A stretch of DNA of 64,000 bases from Agromyces ramosus (GTDB lineage: Bacteria; Actinomycetota; Actinomycetes; Actinomycetales; Microbacteriaceae). This document shows, piece by piece, positions 51,278 through 60,674 of this stretch (position 1 is its first letter; each line of letters starts with the position of its first letter). Under the pieces are notes generated by a model. That model was given only the letters and a program-made list of their open reading frames with translations, was not told where the DNA came from and did not search any database. The stretch spans positions 2,604,001-2,668,000 of the forward strand of contig NZ_JAUSYY010000001.1 of NCBI RefSeq assembly GCF_030817175.1, written 5' to 3'. A program made the position numbers and the translations under genes.

Positions 51278-52203
51278 CCTCGCTCGACACGCGGGCCGCC
51301 GTGGCCATCGACGACGATGCCGCAGGCAGGCGTCGCGCGAAGCGCAGCTTCGACCCGAAGAAGCGACGCAGCGTGCTGCTCACGGTGCTGCTCTGGCTGT
51401 GCGTGCTCTACTTCGTGCTGCCGCTCTGGTGGCTGCTCGTCTCGGCGACGAAGGACAACTCCGCGTTGTTCTCGACGTTCGGCCTGTGGTTCGGCGGCGG
51501 CTTCTCGTTCGCCGAGAACCTGGAGACCCTGTTCACCGTGCGCGACGGCATCTTCACGCGGTGGCTCGTGAACACGCTCGTGTATTCGCTCACGGCCGCC
51601 GCCGGCGCCACGCTCCTCGCGACCATGGCGGGATACGCGTTCGCGAAGTACGACTTCCCGGGCAAGAAGGCGCTCTTCAGCGCCACGCTCGGCGCCGTGA
51701 TGATCCCACTCACCGCATTGGCGCTGCCGACGTACCTGCTGTTCTCGCAGGCCGGCCTGACCGATACGCCGTGGGCGGTCATCATCCCGTCGCTCGTCTC
51801 GCCGTTCGGGGTGTACCTCATGCGCGTGTACGCGGCGGACGCCGTCGACGACAGCCTCATCGAGGCGGCCCGCGTCGACGGCGCCGGCGAGTTCCGCATC
51901 TTCTGGCAGGTGGGACTTCGCCTGCTCGGACCGGGCCTCGTCACCGTGTTCCTCTTCTCGCTCGTCGCGACCTGGAACAACTACTTCCTGCCGCTGATCA
52001 TGCTGAACACCTCCGACCTGTACCCGGTCACGGTGGGCCTCGCGCAGCTCCAGGCGGCGGCCTCGGCGGGCGGCGGGTCGCAGGCGTTGTTCTCGACGGT
52101 CATCACCGGGTCGTTCGTCTCGATCCTCCCGCTGATCGTCGCCTTCCTGTTCCTGCAGCGCTACTGGCAGTCGGGGCTCGCGACCGGCAGTGTCAAGGGC
52201 TGA
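51274..52203 (+). CDS. ABC transporter permease 2 (MalG-type)
   Basis: A 309-residue permease, six membrane helices, EAA motif 'IEAARVDGAGEFRIFWQVGLRLLGPG'. 'LVNTLVYSLTAAAGATLLATMAGYAFAKYDFPGKK' is characteristic of MalG/AraQ subunits. It is coupled to permease 1 by an ATGA overlap. Because no ATPase gene is present, it presumably uses a shared MsiK-like ATPase encoded elsewhere, common in actinobacterial sugar importers. Confidence 0.9.
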   Translation: MTSLDTRAAVAIDDDAAGRRRAKRSFDPKKRRSVLLTVLLWLCVLYFVLPLWWLLVSATKDNSALFSTFGLWFGGGFSFAENLETLFTVRDGIFTRWLVNTLVYSLTAAAGATLLATMAGYAFAKYDFPGKKALFSATLGAVMIPLTALALPTYLLFSQAGLTDTPWAVIIPSLVSPFGVYLMRVYAADAVDDSLIEAARVDGAGEFRIFWQVGLRLLGPGLVTVFLFSLVATWNNYFLPLIMLNTSDLYPVTVGLAQLQAAASAGGGSQALFSTVITGSFVSILPLIVAFLFLQRYWQSGLATGSVKG

Positions 52204-52244
52204 GCGGATGCCCCGCGACCATCACCCACGAGGAGGACAGACGT

Positions 52245-54249
52245 TTGATCTGGTACGGCGGCGACTACAACCCCGAGCAATGGCCGAGGGACGTGTGGGA
52301 CGAGGACGTGCGCCTCATGCAGCGCGGCGGCATCACGCTCGCCACGGTCGGGGTGTTCTCGTGGGCTCGCCTCGAGCCGCGCGAGGGCGAGTACGACTTC
52401 GGGTGGCTCGACGAGCTGCTCGACCTGCTGCACGCGAACGGCGTGCGCGTCGACCTGGCCACCGCCACCGCGTCGCCGCCGCCATGGCTCGCGCTGCGGC
52501 ATCCCGAGACCCTGCCCGTGACCGTCGATGGCGTGCGGCTCGGTGTCGGCAGCCGGCAGCAGTACTGCCCGAGCTCGCCCGTGTATCGCGCGAAGGCCGG
52601 CGAGCTCGTGCGGCGCCTCGTCGAGCGGTACGCCGGCCATCCGGCACTCGAGCTCTGGCACGTCAACAACGAGTACGGATGCCACGTGAGCCACTGCTAC
52701 TGCGAGGTGTCGGCGGCCGCGTTCCGCGAGTGGCTGCGCGTGAAGTACGGCACGGTCGAGGAGCTCAATCGTGCGTGGGGAACGGCGTTCTGGTCGCAGC
52801 GCTACGACGCGTTCGAGGAGGTCGAGCCGCCGCGCGCCGCCCCGACGTTCAAGAACCCGACCCAGCTGCTCGACTTCGACCGCTTCTCGAGCGACGAGCT
52901 GCTGGCCTGCTACCTGGCGGAGGTCGGGGTGATCCGTGCGGGATCCGGCGTGCCGATCACGACGAACTTCATGGGCTTCTTCAAGGCGGTCGACTACTGG
53001 GCGTGGGGCGCCGCACGTCGACATCGTGTCGGATGACACGTATCCAGACCCCGCGGATCCGATCTCGCCGGCCTACGCGGCCATGGTGCGCGACCTCATG
53101 CGGTCGCTCGGCGGGGGAGCGCCGTGGCTGCTCATGGAGCAGTCGCCGAGTGCGGTGAACTGGCGGGCCCGGAATGCCGTGAAGGCGCCGGGCCAGATGC
53201 GGGCGTGGTCGCACCAGGCGGTGGCGCGCGGCGCCGACGGCATCCTGTTCTTCCAGTGGCGGCAGTCGGCGGCCGGGTCGGAGAAGTTCCACTCGGGGAT
53301 GGTGCCGCACGGCGGCACCGACACCCGGGTGTGGCGCGAGATCGAGCAGCTCGGCGCCGAGTTGCGGCAGCTGTCGGGTGCGGAGCCGGGGGTCGAGGGA
53401 AGCCGGGTCGCGGCGAGCGTCGCGATCGCGCTCGACTGGCACAGCTGGTGGGCGGTCGAGCAGCCCGCGTCGCCGACGACCGTCTCGTACGTCGAGACCC
53501 TGTTCGCGTGGCATCGGGCGCTCACGTCGCTCGGCGTCACGGTCGACTTCGTGCGTGCCGACGCCGACCTCTCGGCGTACCGCGTCGTCGTCGTGCCGAC
53601 CCACTTCGTCGCCACCGATGCGCAGCTCGAGAGCCTTGCGGCGTTTGCCGAGGCGGGCGGCACCCTCGTGGTCGGCTTCGGCACCGCGATCACCGATCAA
53701 GACCTGCACGTGCGACTGGGCGGTTACCTCGGCGAGCGGCTGCGGCAGGTGCTCGGCGTCTGGATCGAGGAGTTCGCGCCGCCCGCCGCGCCCGATCTGC
53801 GGGCGGCTGGCGGCGGTGCAGCGCCTCCGGTGGCGTTCGAGGGCGAGCTGCTCGGCGGCAGCGTGAGCGGCAGTGTCTGGAGCGAGTTCGTGCGCGTCGA
53901 TGGCGCGGAGGTCGTGGCGACCTTCACAGCGGGCGCGCTCGCCGGGTGGCCAACGGTGACACGACGCGCAGCCGGCGAGGGAAGCGCGTGGTACGTCGCG
54001 ACCCTCCCCGAGCCGGCGGCATTGCGCCGGCTCGTCGAGCACGTGCTCCGCGGGGCCGGCGTCGAGCTGCCCGCGCCGGTCACGAGCGGCGAGCGGGTCG
54101 AGGTCGTGCGCCGTGGTGAGCTGACCTTCGTCATCAACCACGGGGCGGATGCCGCGGAGCTTCGGCTCGACGGCACCGACGTGCTCACCGGGTCGCCGGC
54201 GGCGGGCCTGGTGCTCGGGCCGCAGGGGGTCGCGATCGTCAGGCGGTGA
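52245..54249 (+). pseudogene. Second GH42 beta-galactosidase, frameshifted by one base
   Basis: After repair this is a 667-residue GH42 enzyme starting at TTG (GAGGAGG 8 nt upstream): 'IWYGGDYNPEQW' is the classic GH42 opening, the acid/base is Glu143 in 'HVNNEYG', and the nucleophile Glu298 (repaired numbering) in 'LMEQSPSAVNW'. Cysteines in 'NEYGCHVSHCYC' are the family zinc site. The break is one extra G in the GGGG run at 53005-53008; removing it restores 'YWAWAPHVDIVSDDTYPDP'. With both active-site Glu intact on either side, a base-calling error is more likely than loss. It is the last gene of the galactoside operon. Confidence 0.85.
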
Positions 54250-54285
54250 GCACCGCCCCCGCCCGGCCGGGCCCCATCACGCGGC

Positions 54286-54870
54286 TCACGCCGAGCCGCT
54301 CCAGGGCGCGGGCGCGAGCACCCAGCACACCTCGGCCGGTGCGTCGTCCTCGGCGTGCCAGGTGTGCGGCTCCCGGCCGGGGAACGTCAGGGCGTCACCG
54401 GTCTCGAGTCGCACCGAGCGGTCGGCGAATCGCACGGTGACCGCCCCCGCGATGACGTGGAGCACTTCGATGTCGCAGTTCACGGTGTAGAGCTCGTGCC
54501 CACCGTGTGCGCCGGGTTCGAGGGCGGAGCGGATGAGCTGCACTCGCGATTCGCCGCGCGGCGACATGAGGAGCTCGCTGACGCCGACGCCGCCGAGGTT
54601 GATGTGGGGTGCGTCGGCGTGCGTGATGCGCTGGATCTCGGGTTCGGCGAAGAGCGCGCCGACCGGCAGCGAGAGCACTTGGCACAGCTGCACGAGGGTG
54701 GCGACGCTCGGCGAGGTCTCGTCGCGTTCGACTCGGCTGAGGAATCCCTTGCTGAGTCCGCTCGACTCGGCGACCTGGGCGAGGGTGAGCCCCTGTGCGA
54801 TGCGAGTGCTCCGCAGCTTCGCGCCGATCGGGGTGCCGATCGCGTCGGCGCTGGGGTGGATGGGACGCAT
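54286..54870 (-). CDS. XRE-family regulator with C-terminal cupin
   Basis: A 194-residue regulator of the PuuR/XRE-cupin type. The helix-turn-helix is at about residues 16-75 ('GLTLAQVAESSGLSKGFLSR'), followed by a cupin sensor ('EVLHVIAGAVTVRFADRSVRLETGDALTFPGREPHTWHAED'). PuuR-like proteins regulate polyamine use, which fits the divergent agmatinase-type gene 82 bp away. GGGAGGAGA precedes the ATG. Confidence 0.9.
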   Translation of the reverse strand: MRPIHPSADAIGTPIGAKLRSTRIAQGLTLAQVAESSGLSKGFLSRVERDETSPSVATLVQLCQVLSLPVGALFAEPEIQRITHADAPHINLGGVGVSELLMSPRGESRVQLIRSALEPGAHGGHELYTVNCDIEVLHVIAGAVTVRFADRSVRLETGDALTFPGREPHTWHAEDDAPAEVCWVLAPAPWSGSA

Positions 54871-54931
54871 GAGGTCTCCTCCCTTGACGGCGGCGGCGAC
54901 CGCGGCATACAGTGGCCGCAGGTTTTCTCAA

Positions 54932-54947
54932 CAGTACTGAAAGTTTC
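54932..54947. promoter_or_regulatory. Candidate XRE-cupin operator before the ureohydrolase gene
   Basis: An AT-rich stretch with an 8-bp palindrome CAGTACTG (54932-54939) running into GAAAGTTTC (54939-54947), 5 bp before the ATG. Two symmetric words side by side suggest a regulator site, but arms are short. Confidence 0.4.
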
Positions 54948-54952
54948 GTAAT

Positions 54953-55921
54953 ATGCAACCTACTCCCGAAGAGCCGCGCGACCGCGACATCCGCGGCCCC
55001 GTCGATGCGAGCGTCGTACCGCGCTTCGCCGGCATCGCGACCTTCGCCCGCCTGCCGCGCCTCGACGAGGTCGGCCGGGCACACGTCGCGATCGCCGGCG
55101 TGCCGTTCGACAGTGGCGTGAGCTACCGGCCGGGCGCCCGGTTCGGCCCCGCGCACGTGCGAGAGGCCTCGCGGCTCCTCCGCCCCTACAACCCCGCACA
55201 AGACGTCTTCCCGTTCGGTGCGCAGCAGGTGGCGGATGCCGGCGACATCGTCGCCAACCCATTCGACATCGCCGAGGCGGTGCGCCAGATCGAGGCGGGT
55301 GCGCTCGATCTCGCCCGGCACGCCGACAAGCTCGTGGCGATCGGCGGCGACCACACCATCGCGCTGCCGCTGCTGCGCGCCGTGCACGCGAAGCACGGCC
55401 CCGTCGCGGTGCTGCACTTCGACGCGCACCTCGACACCTGGGACACCTACTTCGGCGCCCCGACCACGCACGGCACGCCGTTCCGACGTGCGTCGGAGGA
55501 GGGTCTCATCGACCTCACGGCGAGCATGCACGTCGGCATCCGCGGCCCGCTGTACGCGAAGAGCGACCTCGACGACGACGAGCGACTCGGGTTCTCGATC
55601 GTCACGAGCGAGTACCTCGAGGAGAACGGCCTCGCCGCCGCGATCGACCGCATGCGCGCCCGCATCGGCGATGCGCCGCTGTACATCTCGATCGACATCG
55701 ACGTGCTCGACCCCGCGCACGCCCCGGGCACCGGTACCCCCGAGGCCGGTGGGCTCACGAGCCGCGAGCTGCTGCGCATGATCCGATCACTCGCCGACCG
55801 CAACATCGTCGGCGCCGATGTCGTCGAGGTCGCCCCCGCGTACGACCACGCCCAGCTCACCGCAGTCGCGGCGAGCCACGTCGCCTACGAGCTCATCAGC
55901 GCCATGGCGCCGCGCGCATAG
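54953..55921 (+). CDS. speB: Agmatinase/ureohydrolase-family enzyme
   Basis: A 322-residue Mn-dependent ureohydrolase. Its metal motifs are all present: '[16 protein letters not shown]', '[16 protein letters not shown]' and '[22 protein letters not shown]'. The closest pattern is agmatinase (SpeB) or guanidinobutyrase; relatives also act on guanidinopropionate or guanidine, so the substrate is not certain. It yields urea and an amine. It is divergent from an XRE-cupin regulator and heads an operon with SnoaL-like, NCS1 permease and cyclase genes. Confidence 0.85.
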   Translation: MQPTPEEPRDRDIRGPVDASVVPRFAGIATFARLPRLDEVGRAHVAIAGVPFDSGVSYRPGARFGPAHVREASRLLRPYNPAQDVFPFGAQQVADAGDIVANPFDIAEAVRQIEAGALDLARHADKLVAIGGDHTIALPLLRAVHAKHGPVAVLHFDAHLDTWDTYFGAPTTHGTPFRRASEEGLIDLTASMHVGIRGPLYAKSDLDDDERLGFSIVTSEYLEENGLAAAIDRMRARIGDAPLYISIDIDVLDPAHAPGTGTPEAGGLTSRELLRMIRSLADRNIVGADVVEVAPAYDHAQLTAVAASHVAYELISAMAPRA

Positions 55922-55934
55922 CCCTTCCGACGCG

Positions 55935-55969
55935 CCCGACACCCGACACCCGACACCCGACACCCGACA
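55935..55969. repeat. Five perfect copies of heptamer CCCGACA
   Basis: An uninterrupted 35-bp array between the ureohydrolase stop and the ribosome-binding site of the SnoaL-like gene (GAAGGAG). The copy number may vary by slippage, changing spacing or mRNA structure. It is not a CRISPR (no spacers). Confidence 0.9.
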
Positions 55970-55998
55970 GAAGAACCCGAGGCGAAGGAGCCGCACCG

Positions 55999-56433
55999 AT
56001 GACCGACCAGACCGAACCGAACCGCGAGGCGGTGCTGGCCGCGGCATCCGAGATCGTCGACGCCTTCGCCGCGACCGACGGCGAGCGCTACTTCGCAGCC
56101 TTCGCGCCCGAGGCGACGTTCCTGTTCCACACCGAGCCCGAACGGCTGGCCGACCGGGCCTCGTACGAGCGGCTCTGGGCGGGCTGGGTCGAGGGCGGCT
56201 GGCGCGTCGTCTCGTGCACGTCGAGCGACCCGCTCGTGCAGACGTTCCCCGGCGGCGCGGTGTTCACGCACTCGGTCGCGACGACCGTCGACACCGGCGG
56301 GGGCACCGAGTCCTACCGCGAGCGCGAGACGATCGTCTTCCGCGTCGAAGGGGCGACGGATGCCGCCTCGCCGCGCCTCATCGCCGTGCACGAGCACCTC
56401 TCTCCCATGCCCGACGCGGCCCACGCGTCCTGA
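55999..56433 (+). CDS. SnoaL/NTF2-like protein (DUF4440 type)
   Basis: A 144-residue cone-shaped NTF2-like fold: 'EIVDAFAATDGERYFAAFAPEATFLFHTEPERLADRASYERLWAGW' contains the two typical helices, and 'FRVEGATDAASPRLIAVHEHLS' the last strands. Family members are small-ligand-binding proteins or isomerases. Its place between a ureohydrolase and a purine-type permease suggests an auxiliary step on the same compound (inference). GAAGGAG precedes the ATG. Confidence 0.85.
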   Translation: MTDQTEPNREAVLAAASEIVDAFAATDGERYFAAFAPEATFLFHTEPERLADRASYERLWAGWVEGGWRVVSCTSSDPLVQTFPGGAVFTHSVATTVDTGGGTESYRERETIVFRVEGATDAASPRLIAVHEHLSPMPDAAHAS

Positions 56434-56477
56434 TGGCCACCCGAACCCGACCCACCACTCAACGAGGAGACCTGGCA

Positions 56478-57869
56478 ATGTCGCTCTACTCCCGCCTCGA
56501 GCAGTACCTCGAGGAACACTCCGATGACGCCGGCCCCGTGCGGGGCACGCTCTCGCTGCCGCGCATCGGCATGATCTGGCTCGCCGCGAACCTCGTGGTG
56601 ACGACCCTGCTCACCGGCACGCTGTTCGTGCCGGGCGTCGACTACGGCCTCGTCGTCGTGCTGATCATCGTCGGCACGATCATCGGCGCCGCGGTGCTCG
56701 TGACGGTGGGCAACATCGGCACGCGCACCGGCCTGCCCACGATGGCGCTCACGCGCGGGCCGTTCGGCACGCGCGGCAGCCTCCTCCCGGTGGCCGCGAA
56801 CGTGGTCATCCTCATGGGCTGGAGCTGGGTGCAGGCGATGCTCGCCGGCATCGCGCTCGACTTCCTCGTGGCATCCGTCACCGGGTTCTCGAGCCCGATC
56901 ATGTTCGCGGTGCTCTGCCAGACCCTCGTCGTGATCCTCGCGATCTTCGGCCACACGGGAATCGCTCGCGTCGAGCCGTGGCTCGCCGTGCTCATCCTCG
57001 GCATCATCGCGTACATCTTCGTCGTCGCGTTCACGACGTACGCTCCGGCCGAGTTCGTCGCGATCCCGGCCGATCCGTCGATCGGCTACACGCCCATCCT
57101 CGTACTCGACGTGGTCATCGCCACGGCGATCTCGTGGACGGTGCTCTCGGCGGACTTCAACCGCTTCGCGAGGTCGAGCAAGGCCGGCATCATCGGCTCG
57201 GGAGTGGGCTACACGCTCTCGACGGTCGTCTCGATGACCGTCGGCGCCACCGCGATCGGCTACGTCGTGCTGTCGGGCGGCGAGGCCGTTCCGTTCGACC
57301 CGGTGACGATCGTCGAGCCGTTCGGCGCTCCGCTCGCGGTCGTGATCTTCCTGTCGGTGATGGCCACGAACACGATGGTCGTCTACGGCATGGTCACCAC
57401 GATCGTGAACGCCGTTCCGGGCGGCAAGAAACTGAAGTTCCTCCCGACCGCGCTCATCGTGGGCGTCATCTCGATCGTCGGGTCGACCTGGTTCGGCCTG
57501 CTGAACCAGTTCACGACGTTCCTCGTCACGATCGGCGCGCTCTTCGCACCCGTGTTCGCGATCATGATCGCCGACTACTACATCGTGAAGCGCGGCGCCT
57601 ACACGCCCGACATCCTGCGCGCCCGCGACGGCCGATACTGGTACTTGGCGGGCGTGAACTGGGGCGCGGTCGTCGTGTGGCTCATCGGTGCCGTCGCGGC
57701 CTACGTCTTCACCTACGTGTGGCCGACGTTCGTCGGTGCGACGATCCCCGCATTCGTGATCACCTTCGTGCTCTACCTGCTGGTGTCGCTGCGCGAGCGC
57801 TCGTCGACGCCACAAGTGAGGAGCGAGCATCTCGCGGATGCCACGACGGAGCCCGCCCCGCATGCGTGA
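56478..57869 (+). CDS. NCS1-family cytosine/purine/allantoin-type permease
   Basis: A 463-residue transporter with about 12 membrane helices. 'GTRTGLPTMALTRGPFGTRGSLLPVAANVVILMGWSWVQA' is the NCS1 hallmark around helices 2-3, and 'WTVLSADFNRFARSSKAG' marks the middle. Import of a nucleobase, hydantoin or guanidino compound for the operon enzymes is likely. The start is ATG 56478 with GAGGAGA upstream. Its end overlaps the cyclase gene by 8 bp. Confidence 0.9.
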   Translation: MSLYSRLEQYLEEHSDDAGPVRGTLSLPRIGMIWLAANLVVTTLLTGTLFVPGVDYGLVVVLIIVGTIIGAAVLVTVGNIGTRTGLPTMALTRGPFGTRGSLLPVAANVVILMGWSWVQAMLAGIALDFLVASVTGFSSPIMFAVLCQTLVVILAIFGHTGIARVEPWLAVLILGIIAYIFVVAFTTYAPAEFVAIPADPSIGYTPILVLDVVIATAISWTVLSADFNRFARSSKAGIIGSGVGYTLSTVVSMTVGATAIGYVVLSGGEAVPFDPVTIVEPFGAPLAVVIFLSVMATNTMVVYGMVTTIVNAVPGGKKLKFLPTALIVGVISIVGSTWFGLLNQFTTFLVTIGALFAPVFAIMIADYYIVKRGAYTPDILRARDGRYWYLAGVNWGAVVVWLIGAVAAYVFTYVWPTFVGATIPAFVITFVLYLLVSLRERSSTPQVRSEHLADATTEPAPHA

Positions 57870-58491
57870 CCTGAGCCATCCGGTACGCACCGGCATGCAG
57901 GTGTATCCCGGCGACCCCTCCGTCGACCTGACGCCGGCGCTGGACCTCGAGCGCGACGGCGCCGCCGTCACGTCGCTCCACCTCGGGTCGCACACCGGGA
58001 CCCACGTCGACGCCCCCGCGCATACCGTGCCGGGCGGGCGGACGATGGACCTGGTCGCGCTCGAGGAGCTCGTCGGCGAGGCGCTGCTGATCCGGGTTCC
58101 GGGGCTCGCCGACGGGGCGACCATCGGCATCGCCGACCTCGGCGAGCTGCCCGACCGGGTGCCGTCGATTGTGGTCGTCGACACCGGGTGGGCGCGGCAC
58201 TTCGGCACCGAGCGGGCGCTGCGGCATCCGGCGCTCGGTGTCGACGCGGCGCGCCTGCTCGCCGAACGGGGCATGCACGTGCTCGGCGTCGACGCCCTGA
58301 GCCCCGATCCCACGGATGCCGCCGGCACGACCGAGTTCCCGGTGCACGAGGTCGTGCTCGGCGGCGACGGCCTCATCGTCGAGAACCTCACTGGGCTTGA
58401 CGGGCTTCCACCGCGCGTGCCGATCGGCGTGTTCCCGATGCGGCTCGCCGGCGACGGCGCGCCGGCCCGAGCGGTCGCCTTCGTCGGCTGA
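57862..58491 (+). CDS. Cyclase/kynurenine formamidase-like metal hydrolase
   Basis: A 209-residue enzyme of the cyclase (KynB-like) family. The hallmark 'HLGSHTGTHVDAPAH' (HxGTHxDxPxH) supplies the zinc ligands, with 'MQVYPGDPSVDL' at the N-terminus and 'PVHEVVLGGDGLIVENL' near the end. Members hydrolyse N-formyl or cyclic amides such as formylkynurenine or isatin. No other kynurenine-pathway genes are here, so a cyclic amide or formamide from the operon substrate is more likely (inference). It ends 1 bp before the convergent oxidase gene. Confidence 0.9.
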   Translation: MRDLSHPVRTGMQVYPGDPSVDLTPALDLERDGAAVTSLHLGSHTGTHVDAPAHTVPGGRTMDLVALEELVGEALLIRVPGLADGATIGIADLGELPDRVPSIVVVDTGWARHFGTERALRHPALGVDAARLLAERGMHVLGVDALSPDPTDAAGTTEFPVHEVVLGGDGLIVENLTGLDGLPPRVPIGVFPMRLAGDGAPARAVAFVG

Positions 58492-58492
58492 G

Positions 58493-60013
58493 TCACTCGG
58501 GCTGGTTGCCCGCCGCGCCGTTGATCGTGAAGGGCGTCGAGACGCCCTCGTACATGACGTGGGCGATGAGGCCGTCGACCGCGTGGGGGAGGGTGTGGCA
58601 GTGATCGCTCCAGATGCCGGGGTTGTCGGCGACGAAGGCGATCTCGTACGACTCGCCGGGGTGCACGTCGAGTGAGTCGACCCACCATGGGCTGCCCGAC
58701 GCGGCCTCGCCGTCGCGAGACAGCACCACGAAGTGGTGGCCGTGCAGGTGCATCGGATGCACCTCGCCCGACTCGTTCGCGATGCGCATCACCACGATCT
58801 CGCCCTCTCGCACGTGGAACATCGGCACGTCGGGGAACATGCGTCCGTTGATCGTCCAGAAGTTGCCGGGGCGGCCGTCGATGATGCCGAATCGGCGGGC
58901 GATCACGTAATCGTACGTACGGTCGGGCGCCGTCGGGTCGAGGCCGAGCGGAGCGGGCGTCCCGTAGGCCAGCAGGTCGAGGGTCTCCGAGGGCTGCGGG
59001 CCCGGCCGCACGGATGCCGCGGGGTCGCCGACCAGGATGCGGCGCGCACCGCCCACGTGCAGACCCACTGAGCCGTGCTGCGGCGACCGCACCGAGACAT
59101 CCGCTCGACCGCCGGCCGGGATGAGCAGCCGCTTCCCGTCGATGTCCGTCGGCCCGTTCACGTCGCGCCCGTCGGTCGCGACGACGCGGAACGGCGACTC
59201 CGACCACACGGCGGCCGTGCCCTGGTCGGTGTTGATCACGCGAACCCGCACGGTCGCGCCCGGCGGCGCCTCGACGCGCTCGTCGGAGACCCGCCCGTTG
59301 AGGGTGTGCTGCCCGCCGTAGACGTGCAGCAGTGCGGTGACGTCGAGGTTCGCCGCCGCATCCGACGACGCTGGGTCGACGACGATCGCGCCGAGAAGGC
59401 CACGCACGACCTGGTCGTGCGACACCTGGTGCGAGTGGTACCAGTACGTGCCGGCATCCGTCGCCTCGAAGCGGTAGACGGCATGGCCGCCGACCGGCAC
59501 GGCGTCTTGGGTGATGCCCGCCACCCCGTCGGCCGCGTTCGGCACGTCGATCCCGTGCCAGTGCAGCGTCGCGCCGGCGCTCACCGACTCGTTCACGAAC
59601 CTGACCTCGACGAGGTCGCCCTGCCGAGCCCGCAGCTCGGGTCCCGGCGACGAGCCGTTCACGGTGTACCCCTCGACCGAACGGCCCCCGGGCACGTCGA
59701 TCGTCTCTTGCCGGGCGACGAGCTCGACGTGCACGTCGGCGGTGCGGTCGGGGTCGGCCGTCAGTGCGGTCACGCTGACCTCGCCTGCGGCACCAAAGAC
59801 GTCGGATGCCGCCGCCCCGCCGCCGGCGCCCACGCCGCGCTGCGCATGGCCCGAGTGCCCATCGTGACCGCCGCCACTGTGCCCGTCGCCCATGGTCATG
59901 ACCGAGTACTCGCCGAGGAGCGTGGAGCTCCACGCGAGCGCGCCGGCGCCGAGCGCGGTCACGACCGCGACGCCCACGACGGCGCGCCGCACGAGCTCAC
60001 GCCGCGACGGCAT
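58493..60013 (-). CDS. Multicopper oxidase (exported, Tat-like N-terminus)
   Basis: A 506-residue laccase-type enzyme with all copper sites: 'LHWHGID' and 'YWYHSHQ' in domain 1, 'HPMHLHGHHF' and 'HCHTLPHAVDGLIAHV' in domain 3, covering types 1, 2 and 3. The N-terminus 'MPSRRELVRRAVVGVAV' has an Arg pair and a hydrophobic helix, so it may be Tat-exported and anchored. A His/Gly-rich stretch (about residues 42-58) could bind metal. It oxidises Cu(I), Mn or phenols with O2. It is downstream of and overlaps a small membrane-protein gene by 17 bp. Confidence 0.9.
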   Translation of the reverse strand: MPSRRELVRRAVVGVAVVTALGAGALAWSSTLLGEYSVMTMGDGHSGGGHDGHSGHAQRGVGAGGGAAASDVFGAAGEVSVTALTADPDRTADVHVELVARQETIDVPGGRSVEGYTVNGSSPGPELRARQGDLVEVRFVNESVSAGATLHWHGIDVPNAADGVAGITQDAVPVGGHAVYRFEATDAGTYWYHSHQVSHDQVVRGLLGAIVVDPASSDAAANLDVTALLHVYGGQHTLNGRVSDERVEAPPGATVRVRVINTDQGTAAVWSESPFRVVATDGRDVNGPTDIDGKRLLIPAGGRADVSVRSPQHGSVGLHVGGARRILVGDPAASVRPGPQPSETLDLLAYGTPAPLGLDPTAPDRTYDYVIARRFGIIDGRPGNFWTINGRMFPDVPMFHVREGEIVVMRIANESGEVHPMHLHGHHFVVLSRDGEAASGSPWWVDSLDVHPGESYEIAFVADNPGIWSDHCHTLPHAVDGLIAHVMYEGVSTPFTINGAAGNQPE

Positions 60014-60488
60014 CGGGGCTCGCCCCCTCGGCGCGCGCGGGCGACGCGTCGGTCGCGTCGGCGACCCGCCCTCGCCGTGAGCGCAGCGCGGCGATCGACG
60101 CCGTGGCCACGACGGCCAGCGCGTTCGCCCCGTGAATCAGTCCGAGGTACGGCATGTCGGTGATCGAGAATCCGAGGGTGACCTGCAGGGCGACGAGTCC
60201 GAAGACGATCGCCGCCCACAGCCTGGCCCCGCGCACTCGCACGAAGAACGAGACCACGAGCAGCGTGAGCGCGAGCAGGGGGATGAGGCCGGCTCCCACC
60301 ACTGCGTGGATCATGAACCCGAGTTCGCCGACGCCGCCCGCCTGGAAGCTCTCGAGGAGTGCCTTGTCGACGACGCCGCCCTCCGACACGAGGTTCAGCA
60401 TGCCGCCGAACGCGAACGCGATCGCGGCGGCCTGCACGACGACGGCGCCCGCGACCGTCCAGGCGAGGCCGGTGTACAGCTTGCGCAT
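59997..60488 (-). CDS. Four-helix membrane protein, partner of the multicopper oxidase
   Basis: A 163-residue integral membrane protein with four hydrophobic helices (about 8-30, 58-85, 90-112, 118-135). 'HAVVGAGLIPLLALTLLVVSFF' and 'LIHGANALAVVATASIAAL' place His residues in or near helices, which could bind haem or copper. Function unknown. GAAGGAGAAGG precedes ATG 60488. It is co-transcribed with the oxidase and may supply or take up electrons or metal for it (inference). Confidence 0.75.
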   Translation of the reverse strand: MRKLYTGLAWTVAGAVVVQAAAIAFAFGGMLNLVSEGGVVDKALLESFQAGGVGELGFMIHAVVGAGLIPLLALTLLVVSFFVRVRGARLWAAIVFGLVALQVTLGFSITDMPYLGLIHGANALAVVATASIAALRSRRGRVADATDASPARAEGASPDAVAA

Positions 60489-60674
60489 GATGCCTTCTCC
60501 TTGGTGCGGCGCCGGTCGTGGCATCCGCTCGCCCCATACGTTCGTCGACCGCGCCGAGCACCGGAACGCAGCGAACCGGATGCCGCATGGTGGAGCGCCG
60601 CACAGTCGATGGGGGGTACCCGCTAAGGGGTGTCGGGGGAGACCCTCTCCCGAGAACGGCCGGACAGGAGGACG
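60489..60674. other. Divergent control region of the oxidase operon and two-component genes
   Basis: It holds an ACCC-N6-GGGT inverted element (60618-60631) that could be a NarL-type site. A near-perfect hairpin, CGGGGGAG/CTCTCCCG (60634-60652), sits close to the kinase start. I cannot identify -35/-10 elements with confidence. Confidence 0.35.

Noticed and set aside
55935-55969. Possible CRISPR array
   Set aside because: Units are 7 bp and contiguous with no spacers, and no cas genes are present.
56313-59933. A 1206-codon open frame on the minus strand
   Set aside because: It crosses the SnoaL, NCS1, cyclase and multicopper oxidase genes in another frame; composition is Arg/Ala/Asp-rich with no protein family. 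High-GC shadow frame.
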